Source: an uncultured Clostridia bacterium (GTDB lineage Bacteria; Bacillota; Clostridia; Christensenellales; Aristaeellaceae). Taken from it: a DNA stretch of 64,000 nucleotides. Made by a program: the position numbers and the translations under genes. Each line of letters starts with the position of its first letter. Positions within the stretch are counted from its first letter, which is position 1. The notes beneath the pieces are model-generated. The model was not told the DNA's origin. It saw only the letters and a program-made list of their open reading frames with translations, and did not search any database. This document shows positions 52,042 through 60,633 of this stretch, piece by piece. The DNA lies in the NCBI GenBank assembly GCA_947166385.1, contig CAMVEB010000003.1, positions 1 to 64,000 on the forward strand, read 5' to 3'.

Positions 52042-52184
52042 AGGAACGCCTCCCTGCCCAGATGCAGCAGATGCCGCACTGCTTCCCAATGATATATCCG
52101 GCGGTCACCAGACTCGTTCCGGATGGGTAAACAGCGGCGATGCCCCCTGACGGGTTTGACTGAGCTGATCGAAAATTCACTGTT

Positions 52185-52213
52185 ATTATACGGAAGGATC
52201 CAGGAGATTGCAA
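52185..52213 (-). promoter_or_regulatory. Promoter of the GNAT-methyltransferase pair
   Basis: On the minus strand TTGCAA (52213-52208), 17-base spacer, TATAAT (52190-52185). This leaves a 5' leader of about 140 bases. The gap from 52042 to 52381 otherwise holds only the terminator of the PAP2 gene. Confidence 0.68.
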
Positions 52214-52315
52214 CATGAAAGGAGCGGCTTGATGAACATCCGGACATTCATCCGCACCTGTATTTCCTTCTGACGGAAGGAACCCGGGAATGGCACGGTC
52301 GATACAAGAAAACGA

Positions 52316-52343
52316 TGCACCCCACTCGCCTTTCTGGGGTGCA
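52316..52343 (-). terminator. Terminator at the end of the leftward membrane operon
   Basis: Perfect 8-bp stem TGCACCCC / GGGGTGCA with a 12-base loop, 38 bases beyond the PAP2 stop, followed on the minus strand by TCGTTTTCTT. It would end the six-gene leftward operon. Confidence 0.65.
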
Positions 52344-52381
52344 AATAGGTGCAAGACCAAGGAATGATGTTTCAGTGCCTG

Positions 52382-53275
52382 TTACTTTTCTGCTGCTTTC
52401 AGGAAAGAAGTACTGATCACTGCATAAATGATATATGTGATGAGCGTGCCGAAGCAGACGTCTGACAGGAAATGATTTGTCATGTGGATGCGGTTATAGC
52501 CGTAGACTGCCACAAACAGGCAGGCAATGACAAAGGCGGCCATGTTCTTCTTTGAACTCCGGTTCTTCATCGTGTCCGTGAGCATCGGCAGGGAGAACAT
52601 CATGCTGGCAATGGTCATGTTTCCGCTGGGCCAGCTTTTGAAATTGTCATTGCTGCCTGCCAGGTTCGGAATCATCTGCCACCAGTTCCGGTATTCGGAA
52701 GCGGGATCCTCCAGGGTGATCAGGTACTTGTAGCGAGGGCGGGATGCCACCTGCTTGAGCCACAGGTTCACATTATCCGCCGCGATTCCGGCGATCAGGA
52801 TGGCTGCGCCTACCGCAATGAGTTTATCAGGGTCCGCCTGATCCAGAAGCCGGATCACCACAAACGGGACCCAGGCATACAGCACGGCCCAGAACAGCCA
52901 GCTCAGCACGGAAAGGAAGGCGCCGGACTCACCGGCTGTATATCCGAACAGGGCGCGAACGGCTTTGCCGTTATAGCTGTTGGAGTAATAGACCGCCATA
53001 AAGCATCCCAGCAGCAGAAGGACCCAGGCCAGCAGACGGAACTTTTCGCCCTTTGCTTTCAGCCCGACGTACAGGCATGCGCCGGCAGCCGGATAGAGGC
53101 AGTAGGAAAAATAGGACCCGTAGGTGGCAAAGAAAGCTCCCAGATCTGTTTTGTTGGCCAGTGCCGCGTTGATGTCAAAATCGCGGAATGAACCCAGGAT
53201 GATGCCGATGACACATACCGCGACCACCCCGCAAAAACAGGCTGCCGGAACGGCCATAACCGTTTTTTTCTTCAT
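52382..53275 (-). CDS. PAP2-family membrane phosphatase with altered motif
   Basis: The 297-residue protein has six to seven membrane helices and the three PAP2 motifs: K174xxxxRPRY, WPSGN at 215-219 and R262xxxxxH268xxxD272. The second motif is normally PSGH; here His is replaced by Asn219. The nucleophile His268 is kept. PAP2 enzymes act on lipid phosphates at the membrane outside. Last gene of the operon, 17 bases from the S41-like gene. Confidence 0.88.
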   Translation of the reverse strand: MKKKTVMAVPAACFCGVVAVCVIGIILGSFRDFDINAALANKTDLGAFFATYGSYFSYCLYPAAGACLYVGLKAKGEKFRLLAWVLLLLGCFMAVYYSNSYNGKAVRALFGYTAGESGAFLSVLSWLFWAVLYAWVPFVVIRLLDQADPDKLIAVGAAILIAGIAADNVNLWLKQVASRPRYKYLITLEDPASEYRNWWQMIPNLAGSNDNFKSWPSGNMTIASMMFSLPMLTDTMKNRSSKKNMAAFVIACLFVAVYGYNRIHMTNHFLSDVCFGTLITYIIYAVISTSFLKAAEK

Positions 53276-53292
53276 GATAACTATCCTCCTGC

Positions 53293-55125
53293 TTATGCAG
53301 CGCCTTCCTCTGCATAGAATTCATTTATCAGATCGGACAGCAGATCAAGGTTGTAGAAGTCCGAGTAATCCTGTTGCCCGTCAGCGTCGGTTTTAACCAG
53401 TTCCGCATCCGGTACGATTCCGGCGTCAATGACTTCTCCCGCGGCGTTTGTCAGCCTCATCTGATAGGCGGAGATGTGGTAAAAGAAACCATCCGCCGTG
53501 TTCAGTTCCAGGATTGTGCAGGCGCCGCCGCCGGAACGCTCACCCAGGGTCATGTATCCGAGATCTTTCATCATGGAGGGGAACAGGTTTCCGCAGGAGT
53601 AGGATTCCCTGCCGGCCAGCACCGCAAAGTTCAGATCATAGCGGACATCCGCGTCAGATTCATCGAATTTCCCGTCAAAGTTCCGGTCGACGAGAAAACG
53701 TTGGTCGATATTCTGCTCCTGCAGGACATTCTGGTATTTCAGCACACATTCCCGGTTGCCTGTAATCAGACTGTAGAGGGCCATCAGCACATCGGCGCTG
53801 CCGCCGCCGTTGGTACTCAGGTCAATGACAAAGTTTTTAATTTCAGGATCGGCCTGCGCCTTGTTCATGGCAGAAACCAGCCCCATAAACACGGTTTCGT
53901 CATAGTCGTCGAAGCTTCCGCCTTTGGCGTAGTACTCATACCAGGGGGCTTTGTCAGCCACAAAACCGTTCATGGAATACATGGCGGTATCGCCTTTGGT
54001 GAAGTAGTGGCCTTCTCCCAGCAATTCTTTCCGCAGGTCCAGGAGTCCGGTCAGGTTGGTTATGCCGTCGGGAATACGCGCCATCACGTCAGAGAAATCC
54101 GAGAAATAAGTGTCAAACAGGTTTTCCGCTGACAGCTTTTCAACCAGCCACGCGCGTTCCGGGTTCGTATATAGGTCGGCATGCGCCTGAATGGACAGGG
54201 AAGTATGTCCGCCGTCGTCCACCAGCATGCTCAGACGGGTCATACCCATGAAATAATCAACCCAGTCTGTACTCAGCAGCAGTTCCTTCGTGCGTGTGCC
54301 GGCAGGCCCGAAGTCCGCCAGCGCTTTGTCCAGGCCAACCTCTTCCAGCGCGGCGTCCTCACACAGGATTCCGCGGCCGGGGAAGCCATACAGGTTGTCG
54401 AAAACGAAACAGAGTTCGCTGTAGGTGAAAGCTGCCAGCTCCGCATCGCGTGTCTCTCTGTCCAGAATGGAATCAAAGTATTTCGGATCCCGTATATACA
54501 TGAAGTCCATGTCGTTATCCATGTTAACATAGAGATTGACATTGTTAAAGCTGGAATAGATATAATCCATATTCGAAAACATATCGGACAGCGTACCAAG
54601 CGGGAAATAAACCTGTTCGTCGTCCGCCCGCAGGTCGATGCCGTAATCCCCGAACCGGAAGGTCACCGGCTTAGGCGCATTGGAGTACTCCGCCCCGATG
54701 ACCCGGATAAAGGGATAGCCGTCCAGATAGATGTTTTCCATCCCTTCCTGGACCTGTCCCATGAGGTTGGTAAAGGCAGCATAATTGGCGGAGGTCAGCG
54801 TATCCGCTTTCACATCTACCTCGGCGCTGCCGCAGGGATTGGTGAGTGTATATTTTCCGTCTTCTGCCGGAGTGACGGTCATCGACTGTCCGGGCAGCAT
54901 GACGGCGTAGTAATCTGCAATGCTCATATAGGCAATGGAACCGGCGTCAGCGTAGTAACGTACTGTCGCGGTTTCATCGGTAAGTTCGCTGCGGAAGACA
55001 CCCACGGTCTTGTCCGTATAAGCGCCGGGCTCTGCGGCTGCGGCTTCACCGCTTTCGGCCAAGGCAGGGATTGCCAGTGCCAGCAGCATTACGATTGCCA
55101 GGATTGTTGAAAGCGTTTTTTTCAT
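53293..55125 (-). CDS. Secreted S41-like serine peptidase
   Basis: The 610-residue product has a signal peptide (ALAIPALAE cleavage near residue 22). Its last 200 residues carry an S41 (C-terminal-processing-peptidase-like) fold: NFVIDLSTNGGGSADVLMAL near residue 445, then AVLAGRESYSCGN near 515 with the candidate catalytic Ser, and GERSGGGAC near 545. The usual N-terminal PDZ is not seen; instead there is a long 400-residue domain of unknown fold. AAAGGAG precedes the ATG. Confidence 0.8.
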   Translation of the reverse strand: MKKTLSTILAIVMLLALAIPALAESGEAAAAEPGAYTDKTVGVFRSELTDETATVRYYADAGSIAYMSIADYYAVMLPGQSMTVTPAEDGKYTLTNPCGSAEVDVKADTLTSANYAAFTNLMGQVQEGMENIYLDGYPFIRVIGAEYSNAPKPVTFRFGDYGIDLRADDEQVYFPLGTLSDMFSNMDYIYSSFNNVNLYVNMDNDMDFMYIRDPKYFDSILDRETRDAELAAFTYSELCFVFDNLYGFPGRGILCEDAALEEVGLDKALADFGPAGTRTKELLLSTDWVDYFMGMTRLSMLVDDGGHTSLSIQAHADLYTNPERAWLVEKLSAENLFDTYFSDFSDVMARIPDGITNLTGLLDLRKELLGEGHYFTKGDTAMYSMNGFVADKAPWYEYYAKGGSFDDYDETVFMGLVSAMNKAQADPEIKNFVIDLSTNGGGSADVLMALYSLITGNRECVLKYQNVLQEQNIDQRFLVDRNFDGKFDESDADVRYDLNFAVLAGRESYSCGNLFPSMMKDLGYMTLGERSGGGACTILELNTADGFFYHISAYQMRLTNAAGEVIDAGIVPDAELVKTDADGQQDYSDFYNLDLLSDLINEFYAEEGAA

Positions 55126-55144
55126 TGGTCTTTCTCCTTTTGAT

Positions 55145-56044
55145 TTATTCGGGATCGGTGTTTTCGGCTCCTGCTTCATCTCCGGGGCGGGTTTTTTTGA
55201 TCTCTCCGTAGAAGTTGACGATGATCGAGGTGATCAGCGCGACCACGATGATCCCGTAGATCCCGAGTACGACGGACATAGTGCGGCCCAGGTCCGTGAC
55301 CGCGGTGATATCACCGAATCCGATCGTTGTCACCAGCGCGAAGCAGTACCAAAGCGCATCCTTATAGGAGGCGATACCTTCTTCCATAAACGTCAGGACC
55401 CAGGAGGAGGAAAGGATCAGCATCAGCAGGCCGAAGAGGATCTCCGCGGCATAGGTCCTGCGCACGATGTTCTGCAGCAGGTCCAGCCGGATATGCGAGA
55501 AGGCAAAGGACATGATATTGACCAGCGATAAATAGGCCGCCAAGGTGAGCGTACTGCCTTCGCCCAGGAAACAGGTGTCTTTATTCCACAGGTTGATGGT
55601 CATAAATATCACAAAACCGGCCAGTACGATATTCTGCAGGATATTGGCCCGTTTCGGCGTCTGTACAACGGACAGGATCCGTCCGGCCAGCACGATGACC
55701 ACAAACAGTTTGCAGGCCCATTCGTGAGCTTGCGGAAACTGGTTTCGCAGCTGCAGCGGGATCACGCACAGGATCATGATGCACGCCGCGGCCAGGTCCA
55801 GTCCTTTCAGCGCCGGCGCGGGTTTCCGGTAGCGATTCCCGAGCGCCCGGAAAAGCCGCATCAGTCCGATCATCAGGAAGGCCAGCTGCAGGACTTTTAC
55901 GAATTCATCACTGGAACCTGATGCCAATCCATAAGCGCTCATGATGCAGAAAGGAATACTCAGGAAAGTGAAGATCATTTCCGGAACGGTCAGGATCATC
56001 GGATGCCTTTCGATGCGGCCGGCAGGTTTCTTTTCTTTTTTCAT
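55145..56044 (-). CDS. Potassium-channel-like membrane protein
   Basis: The 299-residue protein has six or so membrane helices; the last pair encloses the pore signature TTIGFGD at about residues 239-245, a good K+ selectivity filter. There is no RCK domain after it, only a short charged tail. In 6-TM channels the first four helices sense voltage, but no S4-like row of Arg is present here. It sits mid-operon, 19 bases from the peptidase gene. Confidence 0.85.
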   Translation of the reverse strand: MKKEKKPAGRIERHPMILTVPEMIFTFLSIPFCIMSAYGLASGSSDEFVKVLQLAFLMIGLMRLFRALGNRYRKPAPALKGLDLAAACIMILCVIPLQLRNQFPQAHEWACKLFVVIVLAGRILSVVQTPKRANILQNIVLAGFVIFMTINLWNKDTCFLGEGSTLTLAAYLSLVNIMSFAFSHIRLDLLQNIVRRTYAAEILFGLLMLILSSSWVLTFMEEGIASYKDALWYCFALVTTIGFGDITAVTDLGRTMSVVLGIYGIIVVALITSIIVNFYGEIKKTRPGDEAGAENTDPE

Positions 56045-56075
56045 ACAGGTCCTCCGTTTTCTCCGCCCGATCCGG

Positions 56076-57407
56076 CTACAGGCTCAGCATCTGCGTGATC
56101 TGGGGCAGAATGGTTCTGATCATATCAATATCGATCTTTCGATCCTCTGTTACAAAATAGCTGATTCCCTGGTATACGGCTTCAAAGACCAGCAGGATGA
56201 TGATCACGATGGCAGCCAGCGGGATCAATATGCTGATCAGCGGCTGCTTGGGAACTTTATTGTAGGAATACAGCAGTACGACCGGAGCGGCAAAGAGCAG
56301 GGGCCAGGACTGGCCGAAGCCAGCCGCTTTCGCCGCCAGCAGGCAGCTTACAAATTGTTCCGAATTCTCCACCGGGATTCCGGCTGTGCCTGCGATGATC
56401 CTTGATACCAGCCCCGCCAGGATGAAATCCAGGAACGTGGCGGCCACCATGGCGACCGCAAGACAGACGGAAAAATGGAATGCGTTCCGGTTCGTTTTGA
56501 GATACTCCAGATAATCCTCATGGGTGCGGCCGTTTTTCCGGAAGCGCAGCTCCCGCCCGCTCATATGGAGAGAAAGGAAGAGGAAGAGCAGGAAGGTCAT
56601 CGGGGGCTTGACGGTCAGCAGCGGGAAAGACCAGAAGGGCAGGACGATATTACCCAGCGCACTTTGGATCTTGAGCCAGATCGACGCCGCTTCATAAGCA
56701 ATGGGCAGCAGGGCAAACAGCCGCAGAACGATCACCTTTCTGCCGGTAAAGACCCGCTTTGGATGCGCGTTCAGGAAGTACATCGTCAGTGTACAGAGAA
56801 GCAGATCGATAAACAGGTTGAACGCAACGAAACCCTCACGGTTGTGTTCCGCAAAGAAATCATTCATCAGGGGCTGGAGCTGTTCCGGCTGCTTTACGAC
56901 CTGGCTGGCCAGACCCACCACATAGCGCGAGAAAAAGAGCCAGGAAATGCCGTAGATCGCGGCTGCAGCCAGGCTGTTCCGCAGCAGCTGTTTTTTATAT
57001 CCTTCGCTGTTGTTCAGGATCCGTGAGAAGTTCGCAATCAGCAGGAAGGGAAGCGGGAGCGGCACCAGATAAGTCAATATGCTCATCAGTGTTCCGGTGT
57101 CCTCGTACAGCTGGGGATTTTTGCTACTGCTGATAGCCAGGATCAGCCGAAGAACGGAAGCGACAATACAGGCCCAGCCCAGCGCCTGAAAGCCCTGGTA
57201 AGAGAGCGGCCCGCGGTATCTGATATCATCCGCGGCCGTGACCTCGTGCAGCCTTTTGATCCGGCGGCGTTTATCCGGCATCGCCGGTTTGGAAACGCTT
57301 GCTCCGACAGCCGGCAGATCTGGCTTTTCCGGCGCCTTTTTCGCGGCCGGGGCAGCTGTTTTCCGCGGCTGCGGGCCGGTGCTCTTTCCTTTTTGTTTTC
57401 TGCTCAT
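56076..57407 (-). CDS. Multi-pass membrane protein, unknown
   Basis: I do not recognise the family. The 443-residue protein starts with an 85-residue basic, Pro/Ala/Lys-rich cytoplasmic part (KKAPEKPDLPA, RRRIKRL) followed by about eight to ten hydrophobic helices. Start 57407 follows AAGGAG. It may form a complex with the channel-like protein downstream, 31 bases away, but nothing in the sequence proves it. Confidence 0.7.
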   Translation of the reverse strand: MSRKQKGKSTGPQPRKTAAPAAKKAPEKPDLPAVGASVSKPAMPDKRRRIKRLHEVTAADDIRYRGPLSYQGFQALGWACIVASVLRLILAISSSKNPQLYEDTGTLMSILTYLVPLPLPFLLIANFSRILNNSEGYKKQLLRNSLAAAAIYGISWLFFSRYVVGLASQVVKQPEQLQPLMNDFFAEHNREGFVAFNLFIDLLLCTLTMYFLNAHPKRVFTGRKVIVLRLFALLPIAYEAASIWLKIQSALGNIVLPFWSFPLLTVKPPMTFLLFLFLSLHMSGRELRFRKNGRTHEDYLEYLKTNRNAFHFSVCLAVAMVAATFLDFILAGLVSRIIAGTAGIPVENSEQFVSCLLAAKAAGFGQSWPLLFAAPVVLLYSYNKVPKQPLISILIPLAAIVIIILLVFEAVYQGISYFVTEDRKIDIDMIRTILPQITQMLSL

Positions 57408-57512
57408 TCTGTACAGTCTCCTTGCTTGTGCCCCTGACAATAAAGCGGAGCTGCCCCGCATCGTATTTTCAGATCCTTTGAGACAGCTCCATGAAAACAG
57501 ACAACTATGTGG

Positions 57513-57770
57513 TTACAGGTTTGTTTGATTCTTAACATTATTGGCACACCAAAGCATCAGGGCAGGCGGCACCAGTTTGATGATCGATTCGAGCTTGAAG
57601 CCGCCGCCGATGGTAGCGGCCACGATGCCGGCGATGCCGACGCACAGGGAAAGCGCGGACAGGATGATAAGAGGACCGGCCTTCTTCGGATCATTCGCGG
57701 CGCGCAGGCCGATGATGTTCAGGATGCTGATAATTTTGATATATAGCTGGGATCCACTCGATTTGCTCAT
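57513..57770 (-). CDS. Small membrane protein, unknown
   Basis: The 85-residue product has an amphipathic start (SKSSGSQLYIKIISILNIIG) and two hydrophobic helices near residues 33-55 and 62-76. The ribosome site is weak (GGAAGC), so translation may be low or coupled to the upstream gene. No family recognised. It lies between the lipocalin-like gene and the larger membrane protein in the same leftward operon. Confidence 0.6.
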   Translation of the reverse strand: MSKSSGSQLYIKIISILNIIGLRAANDPKKAGPLIILSALSLCVGIAGIVAATIGGGFKLESIIKLVPPALMLWCANNVKNQTNL

Positions 57771-57829
57771 GTTTATTGCTTCCAATAATCTCCGGCATGT
57801 TCAGCCGGCACTGTTGCTGCAGAAATCGA

Positions 57830-58579
57830 TCAGGCGGCGGGTTCTTCAGCAGCCGCATCAATCCTGACCATGTACAGGATGGCGCCGCTGCCGGCAATGT
57901 CAACCGTCACCGCAACCATGCCGTCCTGAAGCATCTCAACTTTGAAGGAGAAGCCCACCATGCCCAGGAAGGTGCGGGAATAGGTAAAGGCACCGTCCGC
58001 AAATTCCATCTTCAGCGCTTTGTCTCCGAAAACTTCGCTGAAACCGGATCCGCTTCCGAAGGTGATGCCGCCGTCTTTGATGGCGATGTCAGCGGAGGCT
58101 TCGGCGTCATTGGCAATGACTTCACCGTCCGCGGCGATGTAGCGGATGCAGTATTCGCCTTCAAAATCCTCAGCGGCTGCAGCGGGGTTCACGTCGGCAA
58201 AGGTGATCTCTTCGGCTGCTTCTTCAGCGGGAGCTGCTTCTTCAGCGGGAGCCGCTTCTTCAGCAGGGGCAGCGCCTTCAGCTGCAGCGCGCGCGAATTC
58301 AATGGTTTGACCCTGCTGAGAAACAGAGATCACATCGTCTTTATAAGTGAATACAATTGTCTCTCCCTGGGCTGTCATGGTCAGCGTCTCGCCCTCGAGG
58401 ACCCAGGTGCCTTCGACACCGTTCATGGAGAAGGAGCCGTCGGCATTGATGGTCATCGGAATGTCATTGCCGGCGAAGCTGGCGATCCATTCGCCTGCGA
58501 TATCGGCGCTTTCCGCCAGGGCGGGAACCAGCATGACGGCCATGCAGAAAACCAGGATCAGTGAAATCAGTTTTTTCAT
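57830..58579 (-). CDS. Secreted lipocalin-like protein with Ala/Pro/Glu repeats
   Basis: The 249-residue product has a signal peptide (MLVPALAES cleavage near residue 23), a first lipocalin-like beta domain (GEWIASFAGNDIPMTINADG, then GTWVLEGETLTM), a linker of three APAEEA hexapeptides at about 104-121 and a second beta-type domain (EDFEGEYCIRYIAADGE). Small lipocalin-like domains in Firmicutes are usually ligand-binding or structural. GGAGAA precedes the ATG. First gene of the leftward operon; its promoter abuts the 18-bp inverted repeat. Confidence 0.72.
   Translation of the reverse strand: MKKLISLILVFCMAVMLVPALAESADIAGEWIASFAGNDIPMTINADGSFSMNGVEGTWVLEGETLTMTAQGETIVFTYKDDVISVSQQGQTIEFARAAAEGAAPAEEAAPAEEAAPAEEAAEEITFADVNPAAAAEDFEGEYCIRYIAADGEVIANDAEASADIAIKDGGITFGSGSGFSEVFGDKALKMEFADGAFTYSRTFLGMVGFSFKVEMLQDGMVAVTVDIAGSGAILYMVRIDAAAEEPAA
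58215..58268 (-). repeat. Three 18-bp tandem repeats inside the lipocalin-like gene
   Basis: Three near-identical 18-bp units (GCTGCTTCTTCAGCGGGA on the plus strand; the third differs at three bases) encode the APAEEA hexapeptides of the linker. Copy number may vary between strains. Confidence 0.85.
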
Positions 58580-58663
58580 TGTGTAATTCTCCTTTTTACT
58601 GGATTGCTTTCCGGTATACGGGTATGCGGGAAGCGTTTGTCTGAATATCATCATACTCATTGA

Positions 58664-58715
58664 GCGTTCCGTATGTGTGAACTGAGAAGTTTTTTTATTC
58701 ACACATACGGAACGC
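58664..58715. promoter_or_regulatory. Perfect 18-bp inverted repeat in the divergent promoter region
   Basis: GCGTTCCGTATGTGTGAA (58664-58681) is repeated exactly inverted at 58698-58715, with a 16-base A/T-rich spacer. Beyond each arm, at nearly the same distance, lies a -10-like box: TATAAT at 58725-58730 on the plus strand and TATGAT at 58655-58650 on the minus strand. The arms cover both -35 regions. The response regulator encoded by the rightward operon is the natural candidate to bind here, as an activator or repressor of both transcripts. Confidence 0.85.
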
Positions 58716-58721
58716 ATTTTA

Positions 58722-58730
58722 TGCTATAAT
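58722..58730 (+). promoter_or_regulatory. Extended -10 promoter of the rightward operon
   Basis: TGCTATAAT, an extended -10 element; the -35 position falls in the right arm of the inverted repeat and has a poor match, as in activator-dependent promoters. The start codon at 58787 is 56 bases downstream. Confidence 0.7.
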
Positions 58731-58786
58731 TTCAAAGATATACGTAACTGACAAACAGACTTGGACAAACAGGGAGGCGATCCGGA

Positions 58787-59539
58787 ATGAAAGGTCTGCG
58801 GGCATCTCATTTCAGGCGCATCCATAAAGGACTGCGGCTGGATCTGATCCTGACAGTCGCCGGACCGGTTATTTTTCTTGTCCTGGCCAGCCTGCTGGAG
58901 AAACAGATGTCCGCTGCCGGTGTGGAAACAGCAGGGATCACCGCTGATGCGGCATTAAGCTTCCCGGGTATCTATTCCAAACTGTTATCCGCCTATCTGG
59001 TACTCCGGTACTGTGCATCCGCCTTATGTGTGATGGTGATCGTCAGCGGCCTGGGCGAAGCGGAGGACTGTTCGCCCGCGTTCAGGCAGTCCAGAAAATG
59101 GTTTGTTGTCCTGATGATCATGAATGCCGTCGCCATGGCGGCCCGTATTGCTTCGGTTCTGGTCAGCACAGCCGGACTGTCCGAAATGACAGACGCGCTG
59201 TATCTGGTCACGGAACTGATTCTGCTTGCCGTCCGCGGCATCGCGTTATCGACGCTGCTCAGGGGAAACAGCGATGTGCTGAACAGTATCGGCGCAGAGG
59301 CGGAAACGCGCAGAGCCCGTTCCCTGGCTGCGCAGGCAATGATCTGGTTCCCGGCCGTCGGGATCGTCCGGCTGGCGGATCATTATGCCCCGCCCATGTC
59401 CGATGTCTTCAACGTGATCGCCTTTATCCTGTTTGCGTCTGTTCTGGTCTGGCATTTTATCCTCTGTATCCGGATCACCCTTCATTCCCGGAATACAGCC
59501 GGGATGATCGCCGCGATCTCTGAGGAGGCTGCCGCATGA
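58787..59539 (+). CDS. Membrane protein upstream of a sensor kinase
   Basis: The 250-residue protein has six predicted membrane helices, starting with a basic segment (RASHFRRIHKGLRLD). No known family is recognised. Its stop overlaps the kinase start by four bases (ATGA), so it is made together with the sensor; it may detect the signal for the kinase or insert in the same membrane patch. AGGGAGG precedes the ATG. Confidence 0.75.
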   Translation: MKGLRASHFRRIHKGLRLDLILTVAGPVIFLVLASLLEKQMSAAGVETAGITADAALSFPGIYSKLLSAYLVLRYCASALCVMVIVSGLGEAEDCSPAFRQSRKWFVVLMIMNAVAMAARIASVLVSTAGLSEMTDALYLVTELILLAVRGIALSTLLRGNSDVLNSIGAEAETRRARSLAAQAMIWFPAVGIVRLADHYAPPMSDVFNVIAFILFASVLVWHFILCIRITLHSRNTAGMIAAISEEAAA

Positions 59540-60630
59540 CGCTTCGCATCGCCTGTAATCTGGTCCTGGACTGCTGCGGCATTCTGATCCTGTGGCTGTT
59601 TTTGCTGCCGCTTTTTATCCGGAAGGAAACAGTGGTGTTCAGCAGGCGGAAGATGAACTGGCTCCTGTATTCGGCGATCACCCATTTTTTTGTTCTGGCG
59701 ATCAACCTGGCCGAATCAGTTTGTTTGCTGGCTTCGGATGCGGAGCAGGCGGCTGAAGTCTGCGGGTTTCTGGCAGGAGTAATGAACATCCTGTCCGTGA
59801 TCTTTCTCCTGCTGTGCCTGTTATGCGACGACCGGGGAGTGATCCGTATCCCCAGGGGACAGCAGATTCCTGTGAAACAGATCGTCTGCGCAGTTCTGCC
59901 GCCCACACTGTCGTTCTGCCTGTTATTTCTTCTGCCGGGATTTCATTTTGTCGCGATCGCCTGGGCGGTTTCCCTGAACCTGAACCATGCCCTGATCATG
60001 ATCGACAGCGAGAAAAAGCTGGCGGAAACAGAGAAGCATCTCGGGCTGACACAGGCAGCCCAGCTGGCGGTACAGATGCAGCCGCATTTTATCTTCAATA
60101 CGCTCTCAGCCATCGAATCGCTCTGTCAGACAGATCCGCAGGCCGCCGCGGAAAGCGTGGAAAACCTGGCCGGTTACCTTCGCGGCAACATGGACGCCCT
60201 GACTTCGGAAGGCCTGATCCCTTTTGATACAGAGATGCGCCATATCCGCCAGTACATCGCGCTGGAACAGACGGATCCTTCCAGACGGTTCAGTTTTGAT
60301 TATGAATTGAATGTCCGCGATTTTCTGCTTCCCGCGCTGACGGTCCAGCCCATTGTGGAAAACGCGGTAAAGCATGGAGCGCTGACACGCCGTGACGGAT
60401 CGGGACGGGTGATACTGACAACGGATCAGATCGGCCGGATGGTCCGCATCACCGTGACGGACAACGGAACGGGAAACGATGATCTGACAGAAGCCCAGAA
60501 AGAAAAAAAGGGGATCGGCATCGAAAGCACGGAAAAACGCCTGGAGACGCTTTGCAACGGAAGCCTGCGGATCTTATCCGACGGACAAGGGACCCGTGCT
60601 GTGATCCTGATCCCGAAGCAGGGAGGTTGA
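59536..60630 (+). CDS. LytS/YehU-type sensor histidine kinase
   Basis: The 364-residue protein has an N-terminal group of membrane helices (about 5-155), then the His-kinase domain with phospho-acceptor His184 in QMQPHFIFNTL, the N box IVENAVKHGA near 273, the G1 box DNGTGND near 311, and IGIESTEKRLETLCNG near 330. The acceptor region and overall size fit the LytS/YehU group, which pairs with a response regulator; that partner is the next gene, three bases away. Confidence 0.93.
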   Translation: MTLRIACNLVLDCCGILILWLFLLPLFIRKETVVFSRRKMNWLLYSAITHFFVLAINLAESVCLLASDAEQAAEVCGFLAGVMNILSVIFLLLCLLCDDRGVIRIPRGQQIPVKQIVCAVLPPTLSFCLLFLLPGFHFVAIAWAVSLNLNHALIMIDSEKKLAETEKHLGLTQAAQLAVQMQPHFIFNTLSAIESLCQTDPQAAAESVENLAGYLRGNMDALTSEGLIPFDTEMRHIRQYIALEQTDPSRRFSFDYELNVRDFLLPALTVQPIVENAVKHGALTRRDGSGRVILTTDQIGRMVRITVTDNGTGNDDLTEAQKEKKGIGIESTEKRLETLCNGSLRILSDGQGTRAVILIPKQGG

Positions 60631-60633
60631 CCG

